From positions 62,001 through 126,000 of the forward strand of contig JBFWNV010000010.1 in assembly GCA_050250875.1 (NCBI GenBank): 64,000 nucleotides of DNA, read 5' to 3'. The notes under the pieces are model-generated. The model was not told the origin of the DNA. It ran no database searches and saw only the letters and a list, made by a program, of their open reading frames with translations. The stretch comes from CAWAYR01 sp050250875. GTDB lineage: Bacteria; Acidobacteriota; Vicinamibacteria; Vicinamibacterales; UBA2999. Shown piece by piece: positions 8,773-19,100 of the stretch (position 1 is its first letter; the number at the start of each line of letters is the position of its first letter). The translations under genes were made by a program, and so were the position numbers.

Positions 8773-9533
8773 CGACGCGATGCCCGGGAGACCGATCCCT
8801 CGTGCGAGCTCGAAGCGCGCCGGAGCAGCACGACGCCGGCGCACACGGCCATGAACGCCAGCACGTGCGCCACCGCGAACGGACCGACGAGCGGCTGGCG
8901 CCAGCGCAGGAACTCGATGCCGAAGCGCACCAGTCCCGTCGAGACGAGATAGGCGCCGAGCACGAACGCGTCCGGCCGGCCCTGCCCTCGCCAGCGCTGC
9001 AACAGCCAGGCGATCGGCAGCAGCGCCACCGTTTCGTAGAGCTGCGTCGGATGGACGGGCACCGTCGTCGGCGGCAGTCCTTCGGGGAACGCGACCGCCC
9101 ACGGCAGGTCGCTCGGGATGCCGTAGTCGTCGCCGACGAGGAAACAGCCGATGCGGCCGATCGCGTGTCCCAGGGCGAGGGCCGGCGTGGCCGCGGCGAC
9201 GACGGCCACGATCGACAGCCGATGCCGGCGCAGCATCACGATGCCGGCGAGCAGGCCGCCGGCGAGGCCGCCGAACCAGCTCAAACCGCCGCGCGACAGC
9301 AGCAGTTCGAGGAAGGGGCCCTCGCGCCCCGCGTGCTCGAGGGCCCACACCAGCTTCGCCCCGGCCAGGCCGCCGACCACACCGGCCATGGCGGCATCGA
9401 GCGCGCCCTCGGGAAGTCCGGACCGCCGGCGTTCGCGGTCGAAGACGTAGATGCCGACGGCGGCGGCGATGGCGACGAGGACGCCGAAGCTGGTGACCTC
9501 GTACTCGCCGATCCGGAACAGGACGGGAATCAC
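8769..9533 (-). CDS. lgt: Lgt-type prolipoprotein diacylglyceryl transferase
   Basis: A 254-residue polytopic membrane protein. The Lgt signature is clear: GHAIGRIGCFLVGDDYG (about residues 123-140, with the essential Arg/Gly framework of the phosphatidylglycerol site) and VHPTQLYE (about 160), which contains the conserved HPxQLYE. Lgt transfers diacylglycerol from phosphatidylglycerol to the lipobox Cys of prolipoproteins. It starts with GTG at 9533, overlapping the CopB stop, and its stop overlaps the TonB receptor start, so it is embedded in the copper operon. That position suggests a second, dedicated Lgt copy, possibly for a lipoprotein made with the copper system. Whether the genome has a housekeeping copy cannot be seen here. 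Confidence 0.88.
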   Translation of the reverse strand: MIPVLFRIGEYEVTSFGVLVAIAAAVGIYVFDRERRRSGLPEGALDAAMAGVVGGLAGAKLVWALEHAGREGPFLELLLSRGGLSWFGGLAGGLLAGIVMLRRHRLSIVAVVAAATPALALGHAIGRIGCFLVGDDYGIPSDLPWAVAFPEGLPPTTVPVHPTQLYETVALLPIAWLLQRWRGQGRPDAFVLGAYLVSTGLVRFGIEFLRWRQPLVGPFAVAHVLAFMAVCAGVVLLRRASSSHEGSVSRASRR

Positions 9534-10414
9534 ATCCAGAACCTTACGCCAAGTGTCAGCCGTGTGCTGCTCGTGCGCTCGCCGGCGGCTTCGGCGCGGT
9601 CGGCGGTGCCGAAGAAGCGGCGGTTCCAGACCACCCCGACGTAGGGCGCGAACTCCCGCTTGAACTCATAGCGCAGGCGGACGCCGAGGTCGGCAGTGGA
9701 CAGCCCGGTGCCGATGTGGCGTTCGGGGTCGGAGCGGCCGTAGATCTCGAACTCGACCAGCGGCTGCAGCACGAGGCGGTTGGCCAGCAGCAGGTCGTAC
9801 TCGGTCTCGACCCGAATGTGGGAGCGGCCCGAGACGTCGAGGTAGGCCGAGGCTTCGACCTCGAACCAGTACGGGGCCAGGCCCTGCACGCCCACCGCCA
9901 GCGCTGTACGCGGGGTGCCGGGCAACGTGTCGAGACGGATGCCGGCCGTCGCGTCCCACCAGCGCGAGATGGCCCGGCCGTAGAGCAGATGGGTCTGCGC
10001 CTGCTCGGTGCGGCCGCCGGCGCGGTCGCCCTCGGTGCGGAACCAGAACCGGTGGCGGTCCTGGCCGATCCACCCCTTGGTGTCCCAGCTGAAGGCGTCG
10101 TCGCCGCGGCCCGCCTGCCATTCGAACTGGTCGAACAGCACGAAGTAGTTGATGGCCGTGTCGTGCACGGCATGGCCCTGCACGTCGGGGAACGCGGCCT
10201 GCCGGTCGGCGTCGGTGACCGGCGGAATGAACTCCGGCAACGACACCGGCGCCGGCGGCTGGTGCGCCGAGTGGTCTTCGGCGGGCGGCGGAGGCGGCGG
10301 CGTCTGCCCGTGCTGGTGCGGCGGTTCCGGGCTCGGTGTGGGCGTCTGCGCCTGCGCGGCGAACGGATCCGCCAGCATCAGCAGCGCCACGAGACCGGCA
10401 GCGGCTGGCGTCAT
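9530..10414 (-). CDS. copB: Copper resistance protein CopB (outer membrane)
   Basis: A 294-residue protein with a signal peptide (LVALLMLADPFAAQAQ). A Pro/His-rich segment (PEPPHQHGQ ... EDHSAHQPP) follows, then a conserved beta-barrel domain: INYFVLFDQFEWQ, AGGRTEQAQTHLLYGRAISRWWDATAG, LAPYWFEVEASAYLD and YEFKREFAPYVGVVWNRRFFG are textbook CopB/PcoB blocks. CopB is an outer-membrane barrel thought to let copper or CopA-bound copper pass. The ATG at 10414 overlaps the CopA stop by four bases; a longer open frame upstream is only the CopA gene read in another frame. It is translated directly after CopA, the usual pairing. Confidence 0.93.
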   Translation of the reverse strand: MTPAAAGLVALLMLADPFAAQAQTPTPSPEPPHQHGQTPPPPPPAEDHSAHQPPAPVSLPEFIPPVTDADRQAAFPDVQGHAVHDTAINYFVLFDQFEWQAGRGDDAFSWDTKGWIGQDRHRFWFRTEGDRAGGRTEQAQTHLLYGRAISRWWDATAGIRLDTLPGTPRTALAVGVQGLAPYWFEVEASAYLDVSGRSHIRVETEYDLLLANRLVLQPLVEFEIYGRSDPERHIGTGLSTADLGVRLRYEFKREFAPYVGVVWNRRFFGTADRAEAAGERTSSTRLTLGVRFWM

Positions 10415-12255
10415 GACGTGCGGCCCTCGTCGACGCGCACCTCGCGGAACATCCCGGCTTCCATGTGGAACAGCAGATGGCAGTGATACGCCCAGCGGCC
10501 GAGGGCATCGGCGGTCACCCGGTAGCTGCGCCGCGCCCCGGGCGGCATGTCGATCGTGTGCTTGCGCACCTTGAAGCGCCCCTGGTCGTCCTCGAGATCG
10601 CTCCACATCCCGTGCAGGTGAATGGGGTGCGTCATCATCGTGTCGTTGACCAGGACGATGCGGACGCGCTCGCCGTAGGTCAGCCGCACCGGCTCGGCGG
10701 CCGAGAACTTGACGCCATCGAACGACCAGGCGAAGCGCTCCATGTGGCCGGTCAGGTGCAGCTCGATCGTGCGGGTCGGCTCACGGCCGTCGGGATCGGC
10801 GAACGTGCTGGTCAGGTCGGCATAGGTCAGCACGCGCCGGCCGTTGCCGCGCAGGCCGATGCCCGGGTCGTCGAGCTTGGCGGTGGGCGACGTCGTCTGC
10901 ATGTCGACGAGCGGATTGCCGGCTTCGGTCGGCGGGTGGGCCTGGGTGGCACCGCCCATGGTCGACATGTCGTGGCCGGCGTGAGGATCGGCCGCGACCG
11001 GCGGCGGCATCGCGTGGCCCGCATGCGGGTCGTCCGCGGCGGGCGGCGGGCTCGGCATCACGTGGCCCGCGTGAGGATCGGCGGCGGCCGGGACGGAAGG
11101 GGTCGGCGCGGCGCCCGCGTCGTGACCGGCGTGGCCCGCATGGCCCATGTCGGTCATGGTCAGCACCGGGCGCGGATCCACGTCCGGCACCGGCGCCGAC
11201 AGGCCGGCGCGGATGGCGAGCGTGCCGGCGGCAAAGCCGGTGCGATCCATCGCCTGCGCGAAGATGGTGAACGCCTCCTGGCCGCTCGGCTCGACGACGA
11301 CGTCGAAAGTCTCGGCCACGGCGATGCGGAACTCGTCCACCGTCACCGGGCGCACCGGCAGTCCGTCGGCGGCCACGACGGTCATCTTCAGCCCCGGAAT
11401 GCGCACGTCGAAGTACGACATCGCCGATCCGTTGATCAACCGCAGCCGCACCTTCTCGCCCGACGCGAACAAGCCGGTCCAGTTGCCCGCCGGCGTCTGC
11501 CCGTTCATCAGGTAGGTGTAGGTGTAGCCGGTGACGTCGGCGAGATCGGCGGCGCTCATGCGCATCTCGCCCCACGCCTTCCGCTCGGCCAGCGTCGCGC
11601 CCAGACCGCGCTCCCGCACGTCGCGCAGGAACGTGGCCAGCGTGCGCTGCCGGAAGTTGTAGTAGTCCGACTGCTTCTTGAGCTTCTTGAAGACGCGCTC
11701 GGGATGTTCGTCGGTCCAGTCGGTGAGCATCACGACGTGCTCGCGATCGACCTGGAACGGCTCGGGCTCGCGGGGCTCGATGATCAGCGGACCGTACACG
11801 CCCTGCTGTTCCTGGAACCCCGAATGGCTGTGGTACCAGTAGGTGCCGTGCTGCTTCACCGTGAAGCGGTAGCGATACGACTGGCCGGGATGGATGCCCG
11901 AGAAGCTCAGCCCGGGCACGCCGTCCATGTTGGCCGGCAGGATGATGCCGTGCCAGTGAATCGACGTGTCCTCGTCGAGCCCGTTGGCGACGTCGAGGGT
12001 GATCGTGTCGCCCTCCTTCCAGCGCAGCAGCGGCCCCGGCAGCGAGTCGTTGATGGTCAGCGCGGTGCGCGGCCGGCCGGTGAGGTTGACGTCGGTCTCG
12101 CCGATCCGGAGGCTGAACTCCGTCCCCGACAGCACGCCTGAGTCGCGGCGCGCCCGTGACTGCGCCCATGCCGGCTGACGCAGCAGGCCGACGCTGGCGG
12201 CCGCGCCACAGGTGGCGAGGCCCTTGACGAACGTCCGTCGCGACGGTCGGTCCAT
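10411..12255 (-). CDS. copA: Periplasmic multicopper oxidase CopA/PcoA, Tat-exported
   Basis: A 614-residue protein with an N-terminal twin-arginine signal (RRTFVKGLA). All four copper-binding blocks are visible: HWHG (about residue 99), YWYHSHSG (about 141), HPIHLHGMW (about 545) and YHCHLLFHMEAGM (about 590), the last giving the type-1 Cys, His and Met ligands. Between residues 355 and 435 lies a Met/His-rich insert with three copies of DPHAGH plus MGHAGHAGHD, the copper-storing loop characteristic of CopA. It oxidises Cu(I) to the less toxic Cu(II) in the periplasm. The ATG at 12255 precedes the Tat motif directly. It is coupled to CopB. The name means the oxidase CopA, not the P-type ATPase. 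Confidence 0.93.
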   Translation of the reverse strand: MDRPSRRTFVKGLATCGAAASVGLLRQPAWAQSRARRDSGVLSGTEFSLRIGETDVNLTGRPRTALTINDSLPGPLLRWKEGDTITLDVANGLDEDTSIHWHGIILPANMDGVPGLSFSGIHPGQSYRYRFTVKQHGTYWYHSHSGFQEQQGVYGPLIIEPREPEPFQVDREHVVMLTDWTDEHPERVFKKLKKQSDYYNFRQRTLATFLRDVRERGLGATLAERKAWGEMRMSAADLADVTGYTYTYLMNGQTPAGNWTGLFASGEKVRLRLINGSAMSYFDVRIPGLKMTVVAADGLPVRPVTVDEFRIAVAETFDVVVEPSGQEAFTIFAQAMDRTGFAAGTLAIRAGLSAPVPDVDPRPVLTMTDMGHAGHAGHDAGAAPTPSVPAAADPHAGHVMPSPPPAADDPHAGHAMPPPVAADPHAGHDMSTMGGATQAHPPTEAGNPLVDMQTTSPTAKLDDPGIGLRGNGRRVLTYADLTSTFADPDGREPTRTIELHLTGHMERFAWSFDGVKFSAAEPVRLTYGERVRIVLVNDTMMTHPIHLHGMWSDLEDDQGRFKVRKHTIDMPPGARRSYRVTADALGRWAYHCHLLFHMEAGMFREVRVDEGRTS

Positions 12256-12332
12256 GATCCGACATCCCTTCCGAACACGGCGCGACCACACGGGCCGCGG
12301 CAATTGCCGACTACCAGACCTGGAGGCAGAAC

Positions 12333-12350
12333 CGGGGCGGGAACGCCCCG
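12333..12350 (-). terminator. G+C-rich hairpin between the small exported gene and CopA
   Basis: A perfect 7-bp stem CGGGGCG / CGCCCCG with a GGAA loop (TTCC on the transcribed strand) lies in the 106-bp gap between the two minus-strand genes. There is no run of T after it, so full intrinsic termination is doubtful. Partial attenuation or transcript processing that sets different copA levels is equally possible. Confidence 0.35.
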
Positions 12351-12361
12351 TGACCGCGGGA

Positions 12362-12835
12362 TCAGATCCGCAGAACGGCGGGCGTGCGAGGCGGAGAGGG
12401 CGGAGTGGGCGGTGGAGCGGTAAGGCGCGGACGCGTCTCCGGGAGCCAGATGACGGCGGCCGAATCGTGAGCGGTGAGCGTCGCCAGCAGCGCCTGCGAC
12501 TGCGGGTTCTGCCGCAGCGGCGCAACGGCTGGCACGGTCGTGGCGACGCCGTCGGCGCAGCACTCGTCGCACGCCGCGGTCCACTGCCCCGAGGTCGCCG
12601 GCGCGGGCGGTACGGCCACCGCGTCGGCGTGTCCCATGGCGTCGTGGTCGTGAGCCGCGGCCGCGGCAGCTGGCACTGCGGCTGTCGGCACAACGCCACC
12701 TGGCCCGCCGTCGAGTCCGGCGTGACCGGCGGTCGGCGGCAGGCACAGTGTCACGCACGCCGACAGCACGGCCGGCGCCCCCGCGAGGGTGAGCACCGTC
12801 ACGAGGGCCGCGACGCGCCCGACCATTGCCATCAT
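12362..12835 (-). CDS. Small exported Cys/His-containing protein of unknown function (first of two)
   Basis: A 157-residue protein with a signal peptide (VAALVTVLTLAGAPAVLSA). The mature part then begins with CVTLCLP and holds a His cluster (AAHDHDAMGHAD) and a CDECC motif near residue 97. The C-terminus is Pro-rich and ends in AVLRI. No named family is recognised. A second protein with the same plan (signal, CLSWCDP, Cys/His middle, end in PLRI) lies at 22312-22656 at the other end of the efflux genes. The Cys and His clusters and the position between the Cu+ ATPase and CopA suggest a periplasmic copper-binding or sensing protein; this is inference. The ATG at 12835 gives a clean signal peptide; ATG codons at 12832 and 12826 are alternatives. 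Confidence 0.7.
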   Translation of the reverse strand: MMAMVGRVAALVTVLTLAGAPAVLSACVTLCLPPTAGHAGLDGGPGGVVPTAAVPAAAAAAHDHDAMGHADAVAVPPAPATSGQWTAACDECCADGVATTVPAVAPLRQNPQSQALLATLTAHDSAAVIWLPETRPRLTAPPPTPPSPPRTPAVLRI

Positions 12836-12867
12836 CCGAGTATAGCCCCGGACGCCGCTCCGGCGGC

Positions 12868-15300
<2,433 letters not shown>

Positions 15301-15313
15301 GGGAAGAATCCTC

Positions 15314-15338
15314 GGGGCCGGCCCGAGAGGCCGGCCCC
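15314..15338 (-). terminator. Strong hairpin between the YHS peptide and the copper ATPase
   Basis: A perfect 10-bp stem, GGGGCCGGCC (15314-15323) paired with GGCCGGCCCC (15329-15338), has a five-base loop and sits in the 48-bp gap between the two minus-strand genes. On the transcript it is followed only by a weak ATTCTT stretch just before the ATPase start codon. It could be a leaky terminator that makes the short YHS mRNA more abundant, or it could sequester the ATPase start region. Confidence 0.5.
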
Positions 15339-15348
15339 TGAAATGGTG

Positions 15349-15489
15349 CTACTTGGCGTACTGACCGGGGTTCGCGTCGAACTTCGTCTTGCAGCCTTTC
15401 GAGCAGAAGTAGTACGTCTGCCCCTGGTACTGGCTCGTCCCCGCGGCCTTGGCCGGGTCCACCTGCATCCCGCACACCGGATCCTTCAT
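15349..15489 (-). CDS. Stand-alone YHS domain peptide (46 residues)
   Basis: The translation begins MKDPVCGMQVDPAKAAG and contains YYFCSKGCKTKF before ending in QYAK, a complete YHS domain with DPVCGM and the FCSxxC pair. YHS domains bind heavy metals and are commonly found near copper ATPases. It closely resembles the first domain of the ATPase that follows, so it may act as a small cytoplasmic Cu+ buffer or donor for it. A GGGGAGGA stretch lies about seven bases before the ATG. It is separated from the ATPase by a strong hairpin, which would allow a different expression level. Confidence 0.88.
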   Translation of the reverse strand: MKDPVCGMQVDPAKAAGTSQYQGQTYYFCSKGCKTKFDANPGQYAK

Positions 15490-15553
15490 GGTCGTCCTCC
15501 CCTTCTACCCTCCTTCACGCAACCGCCGCAGCTTCATTACACGCCAGGATTTC

Positions 15554-16129
15554 CTAACGTTTTCCGCAGGAACAGTCGAGGCACCCGTGTTCGGCGCAGG
15601 TACCGCACGACCGCACGACCTGCTTGCGCAGCGCCTCCCGCGCCCGGAAGAGTCGGACGCCGGCATTCGACGGGGTCAGTCCCGCTGCCTCTGCAAACGC
15701 CTTGACGGGGGTGTCGTCGACGTCCACCGCGCGGATCGCCTGGGCGTACTCGGGCTTGAGGGTCTGCGCCAGCCGTCCGATGCAGGCGCAAATCTCCTCG
15801 CGCAGCTCGGCCGGCGGCGCGGCCGCGTCGGCCATCTCCCGGGTAAGCGCCGCGAGCCCGCGTGCCTCGGCGCCCCGACGCCGGTAGCGGTCGATCGCCG
15901 CATTGCGCAGCACGCGGTAGAACCACGGCACCAGACCGTTTTCGGGGACGGCGGCAAAGCGATCCAGGTTGCGGACGAAGGCGTCCTGCAGGATGTCCTC
16001 GGCGAGCGCGCGGTCGCCGACCCGTCGCTCGAGGTAGCGCAGGAACGCGCGGTGGTTCTCGACGAGGATGTCAGCTGCCTGCCGATCCATGGTCACGGCA
16101 TCCGCGCCCGGCTCTGCGTCTCCGCTCAT
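15554..16129 (-). CDS. ECF-type sigma factor with Cys-rich C-terminal tail (CorE-like)
   Basis: A 191-residue RNA polymerase sigma factor. Region 2 is visible (HRAFLRYLERRVGDRALAED, then ILQDAFVRNLDRF and WFYRVLRNAAIDRYRRR, about residues 25-85). Region 4 follows (LKPEYAQAIRAVDVDDTPVKA, then FAEAAGLTPSNAGVRLFRAR, about 125-165). The last 17 residues are CGTCAEHGCLDCSCGKR, a dense cysteine cluster, and a further CAC sits at the start of region 4. Myxobacterial CorE-type sigma factors carry a C-terminal Cys-rich domain that senses copper directly without an anti-sigma factor. By analogy this protein probably reads copper and drives the surrounding island. The ATG at 16129 lies four bases after the CusA stop; a GTG at 16150 is possible. 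Confidence 0.85.
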   Translation of the reverse strand: MSGDAEPGADAVTMDRQAADILVENHRAFLRYLERRVGDRALAEDILQDAFVRNLDRFAAVPENGLVPWFYRVLRNAAIDRYRRRGAEARGLAALTREMADAAAPPAELREEICACIGRLAQTLKPEYAQAIRAVDVDDTPVKAFAEAAGLTPSNAGVRLFRAREALRKQVVRSCGTCAEHGCLDCSCGKR

Positions 16130-16133
16130 GCCG

Positions 16134-19100
16134 TCAGTATAGGCAGGCACTGGAGTGGGCGGGCAGGGCCGCCACCTGGTGCCGTCGCCACATGGTGTAC
16201 GCCGCTGGCAATACGAGCAGGGTGAGCACCATGCACGACCACAGGCCCCCGACCACCGGCGCGGCTGTGCGCGCGGAGACGTCGGCGCCCACGCCCGATT
16301 CCCAGAGCAGCGGCAGCAGCCCGAGCACCGTCGTGGCCACCGTCATGAGCAGCGGTCGCACCCGCGCCGACGCCCCTTCGATGACGGCCGCGTCCACGTC
16401 GGCAGGCACCTGGATGCGGCCTTCGCGCGTGTACCGCGCAAAGGCCTCGTCGAGGTACACCACCATCACGATGCCGGTCTCGGCCGCGACGCCGGCCACG
16501 GCGATGAGCCCCACCCACACGGCGGTGGACAGGTTGTAGTGCATGTACGACAGCAGCCAGACACTGCCGGCCACCGCGAACGGCAGGCTCGAGAGCACGA
16601 GGAACGTCTGGGGCCACCCCTGCATCGAGAGGCGGAGCAGGATGACGACCAGGAGGAGTGTCAGCGGGATGACATAGCGGAGACGGGCCTCCATCTCCGC
16701 CAGGAACTCGTATTGTCCGGTCCACTGCAGCCGGGAGCCGGCCGGCAGCGTCAGCTGCGCCGCGACAACGGCTTTGGCGTCATCCACCCAACCGCCGAGA
16801 TCGCGCTGGGTCTGGTCGATGTCGGCGAAGACATACCCGACGAGCACGCCATTCTCGTCCTTGATCATGGGCGGCCCGGTCGTCACCCGCACGTCGGCGA
16901 GCTGTCCGAGCGGGACGGATGCGGCGGGTTGGCGCCACTGCTCGAGGAAGTCGGGGTCCGACGTCGCGGTCCCGCCCATCGGGGGCTGCGACACGCCCGA
17001 CGCCATGCCGCCAGCCGTGGCCGGCCGCGCTCCGCCGCCGCCCATTCCGCCCATGCCCCCGCCACCGGCCGCCGTTAGACCCACCAGTCCGGCGCCCGCC
17101 CCACTGGCGCCCGCCCCGGTATTGGTGCCAGCGACGTCGACCAGGGCGCCTGTGGAGGGGACGGGCACGAGCAGCGCCCGCAGGGCCTCCGGGTCCGACC
17201 GCTGATCGGCGGCGACGCGGAGATTGATCGAGAAGCGCGCCCGACCGGCGATCGCCGTCGACACAGGCATGCCCCCGATGGCCGCTTCCACCACGTCCTG
17301 CACATCGCGCACGGTGAGCCCGTAGCGGGCGATGGCCGTCCGATCGGGCGCGATATCCACGTACTCGCGCCCCGTCTGACGCTCGGCGAACGTGCTGCGC
17401 GTGCCGGCCACCTGCCGGAGCAGGCCTTCCAGGTGGACGCTGATGCGCTCGATCTCGTCGAGGTTCTCGCCGAACACCTTCACACCGACGGGCGTCCGCA
17501 CGCCCGTCGTCAGCATGTCGATCCGGGTCCGGATCGGTGGCGCGATCGCCATCTGATAGCCGGGCATCCGCAGTGCGGCATCGAGGTCGCGCGAGAGCTG
17601 CGCCAGCGTGCGTGGCTCCTGCTCCGGCCAGAGGCGGCGGAGGACGGCCCGCTTGAGCCAGTCGGGCGCGTAGTTGCTGTGCCAGCGCGGGGTGTAGCGG
17701 GTGGGCCACTCCCCTCGGGGCTTCAGCGTGACCACCGACTCGATCATGTCGAGCTGGGCCGGATCGGTCGCCGTCTCGGCACGGCCGGCCTTCCCATGGA
17801 CCGACCGCACCTCGGGGAAGCGCATGATGATCCGGTTCTGCACCACCAGCGCCCGGCGCGCCTCCTCGATCGCGATGCCGGGAAACGTCGTCGGCATGAC
17901 CAGCAGTGAGCCCTCGTCGAGCGGCGGCATGAACTCCGACCCGAGCCGCTGGAACACCGGCACGGTGGCCACCATCAGCGTGATCGCGATGAGCACCACC
18001 ACCACGCGCGCCCGCACGACGAGCGTCGCCACCGGGCGGTAGACGGCGCTCAGCAGGCGGCTGACCGGGTTCGTGGCGTCGGTGCGGAAGCGCCCCCGGA
18101 GCAGCAGCACCATCAGTGGCGGCGCCAGCGTGATCGACAGGATCGCCGCCGCGAACATCGCGAAGGTCTTCGTATAGGCCAGCGGCGTGAAGAGCCGCCC
18201 CGCCTGGCCGGCCAGCGTGAAAATCGGCAGGAAGCTGATCGTGATGAGGAGCAGCGAGAAGAAGATCGGCCGTCCCACCTCCTTGCACGCGTCGACGATG
18301 ACCCGCTTGCGGTCGCTGCCCGCCGGCGCCGCGGCCAGGCGTACGTGGGCGTTCTCGATGAGCACGATGACCGCGTCGGCGAGTTCACCCACCGCGATGG
18401 CGATGCCGCCGAGCGACATGATGTTGGACGTCAGGCCGAGGTAGCGGATGGCGATGAACGACATCAGCACCGACATCGGCAGGACGATCATCACGACCAG
18501 GGCCGAGCGGGCGTGGAAGAGGAAGACCAGGCAGATGATCGTGACGATGACCGCCTGCTGCACGAGGGTGTTGGTCAGCGTCTTGACCGAGCCGATGATG
18601 AGTTCGGACCGGTCGTAGGTGGGAATCAGGCGGACGCCGTCGGGCAGCCGCAGCGTGGCCATCTGTGCCTCGAGGGCACGGATCACGTCGAGGGCATTCG
18701 AGCCGATCCGCATGACCACGATGCCGCCGACCGTCTCCCCCGTGCCGTTCAGATCGGCCGCGCCGCGGCGGATGTCGGGGCCGTACCGGACGCGCGCAAC
18801 GTCGCGCAGGCGGACCGGGATCCCGCCTCGGCCCACCGCGACGACGCTGCTCTCGAGGTCCGCCAGCTCCTTGACGTAACCCCGGCCGCGCAGGACGTAT
18901 TCACGCCCCGCGAGCTCGAGCACACGGGCTCCGACTTCCGCATTCGCGTCGCGCACGGACCGCGTGATGTCGCTGAGCGTCACGCCGAAGCCGACGAGCC
19001 GGTCGGGGTCGACGACGATCTGGTATTGACGCTGGAACCCGCCGAGTGAGGCTACCTCCGCCACGCCGGTGACCGCCTGCAGCGCCGGCCGGATCGTGAA

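Noticed and set aside
10945..11160. DNA tandem repeat or CRISPR-like array in the CopA gene
   Set aside because: The repetition is at protein level (DPHAGH copper motifs inside the oxidase), with variable spacing and codons, and there are no spacers.
15540..15566. ECF-type promoter (GGAAAA ... TAATGA) before the YHS peptide
   Set aside because: The spacing of 20 bases is too long for known ECF promoters and no second copy was found in the island.
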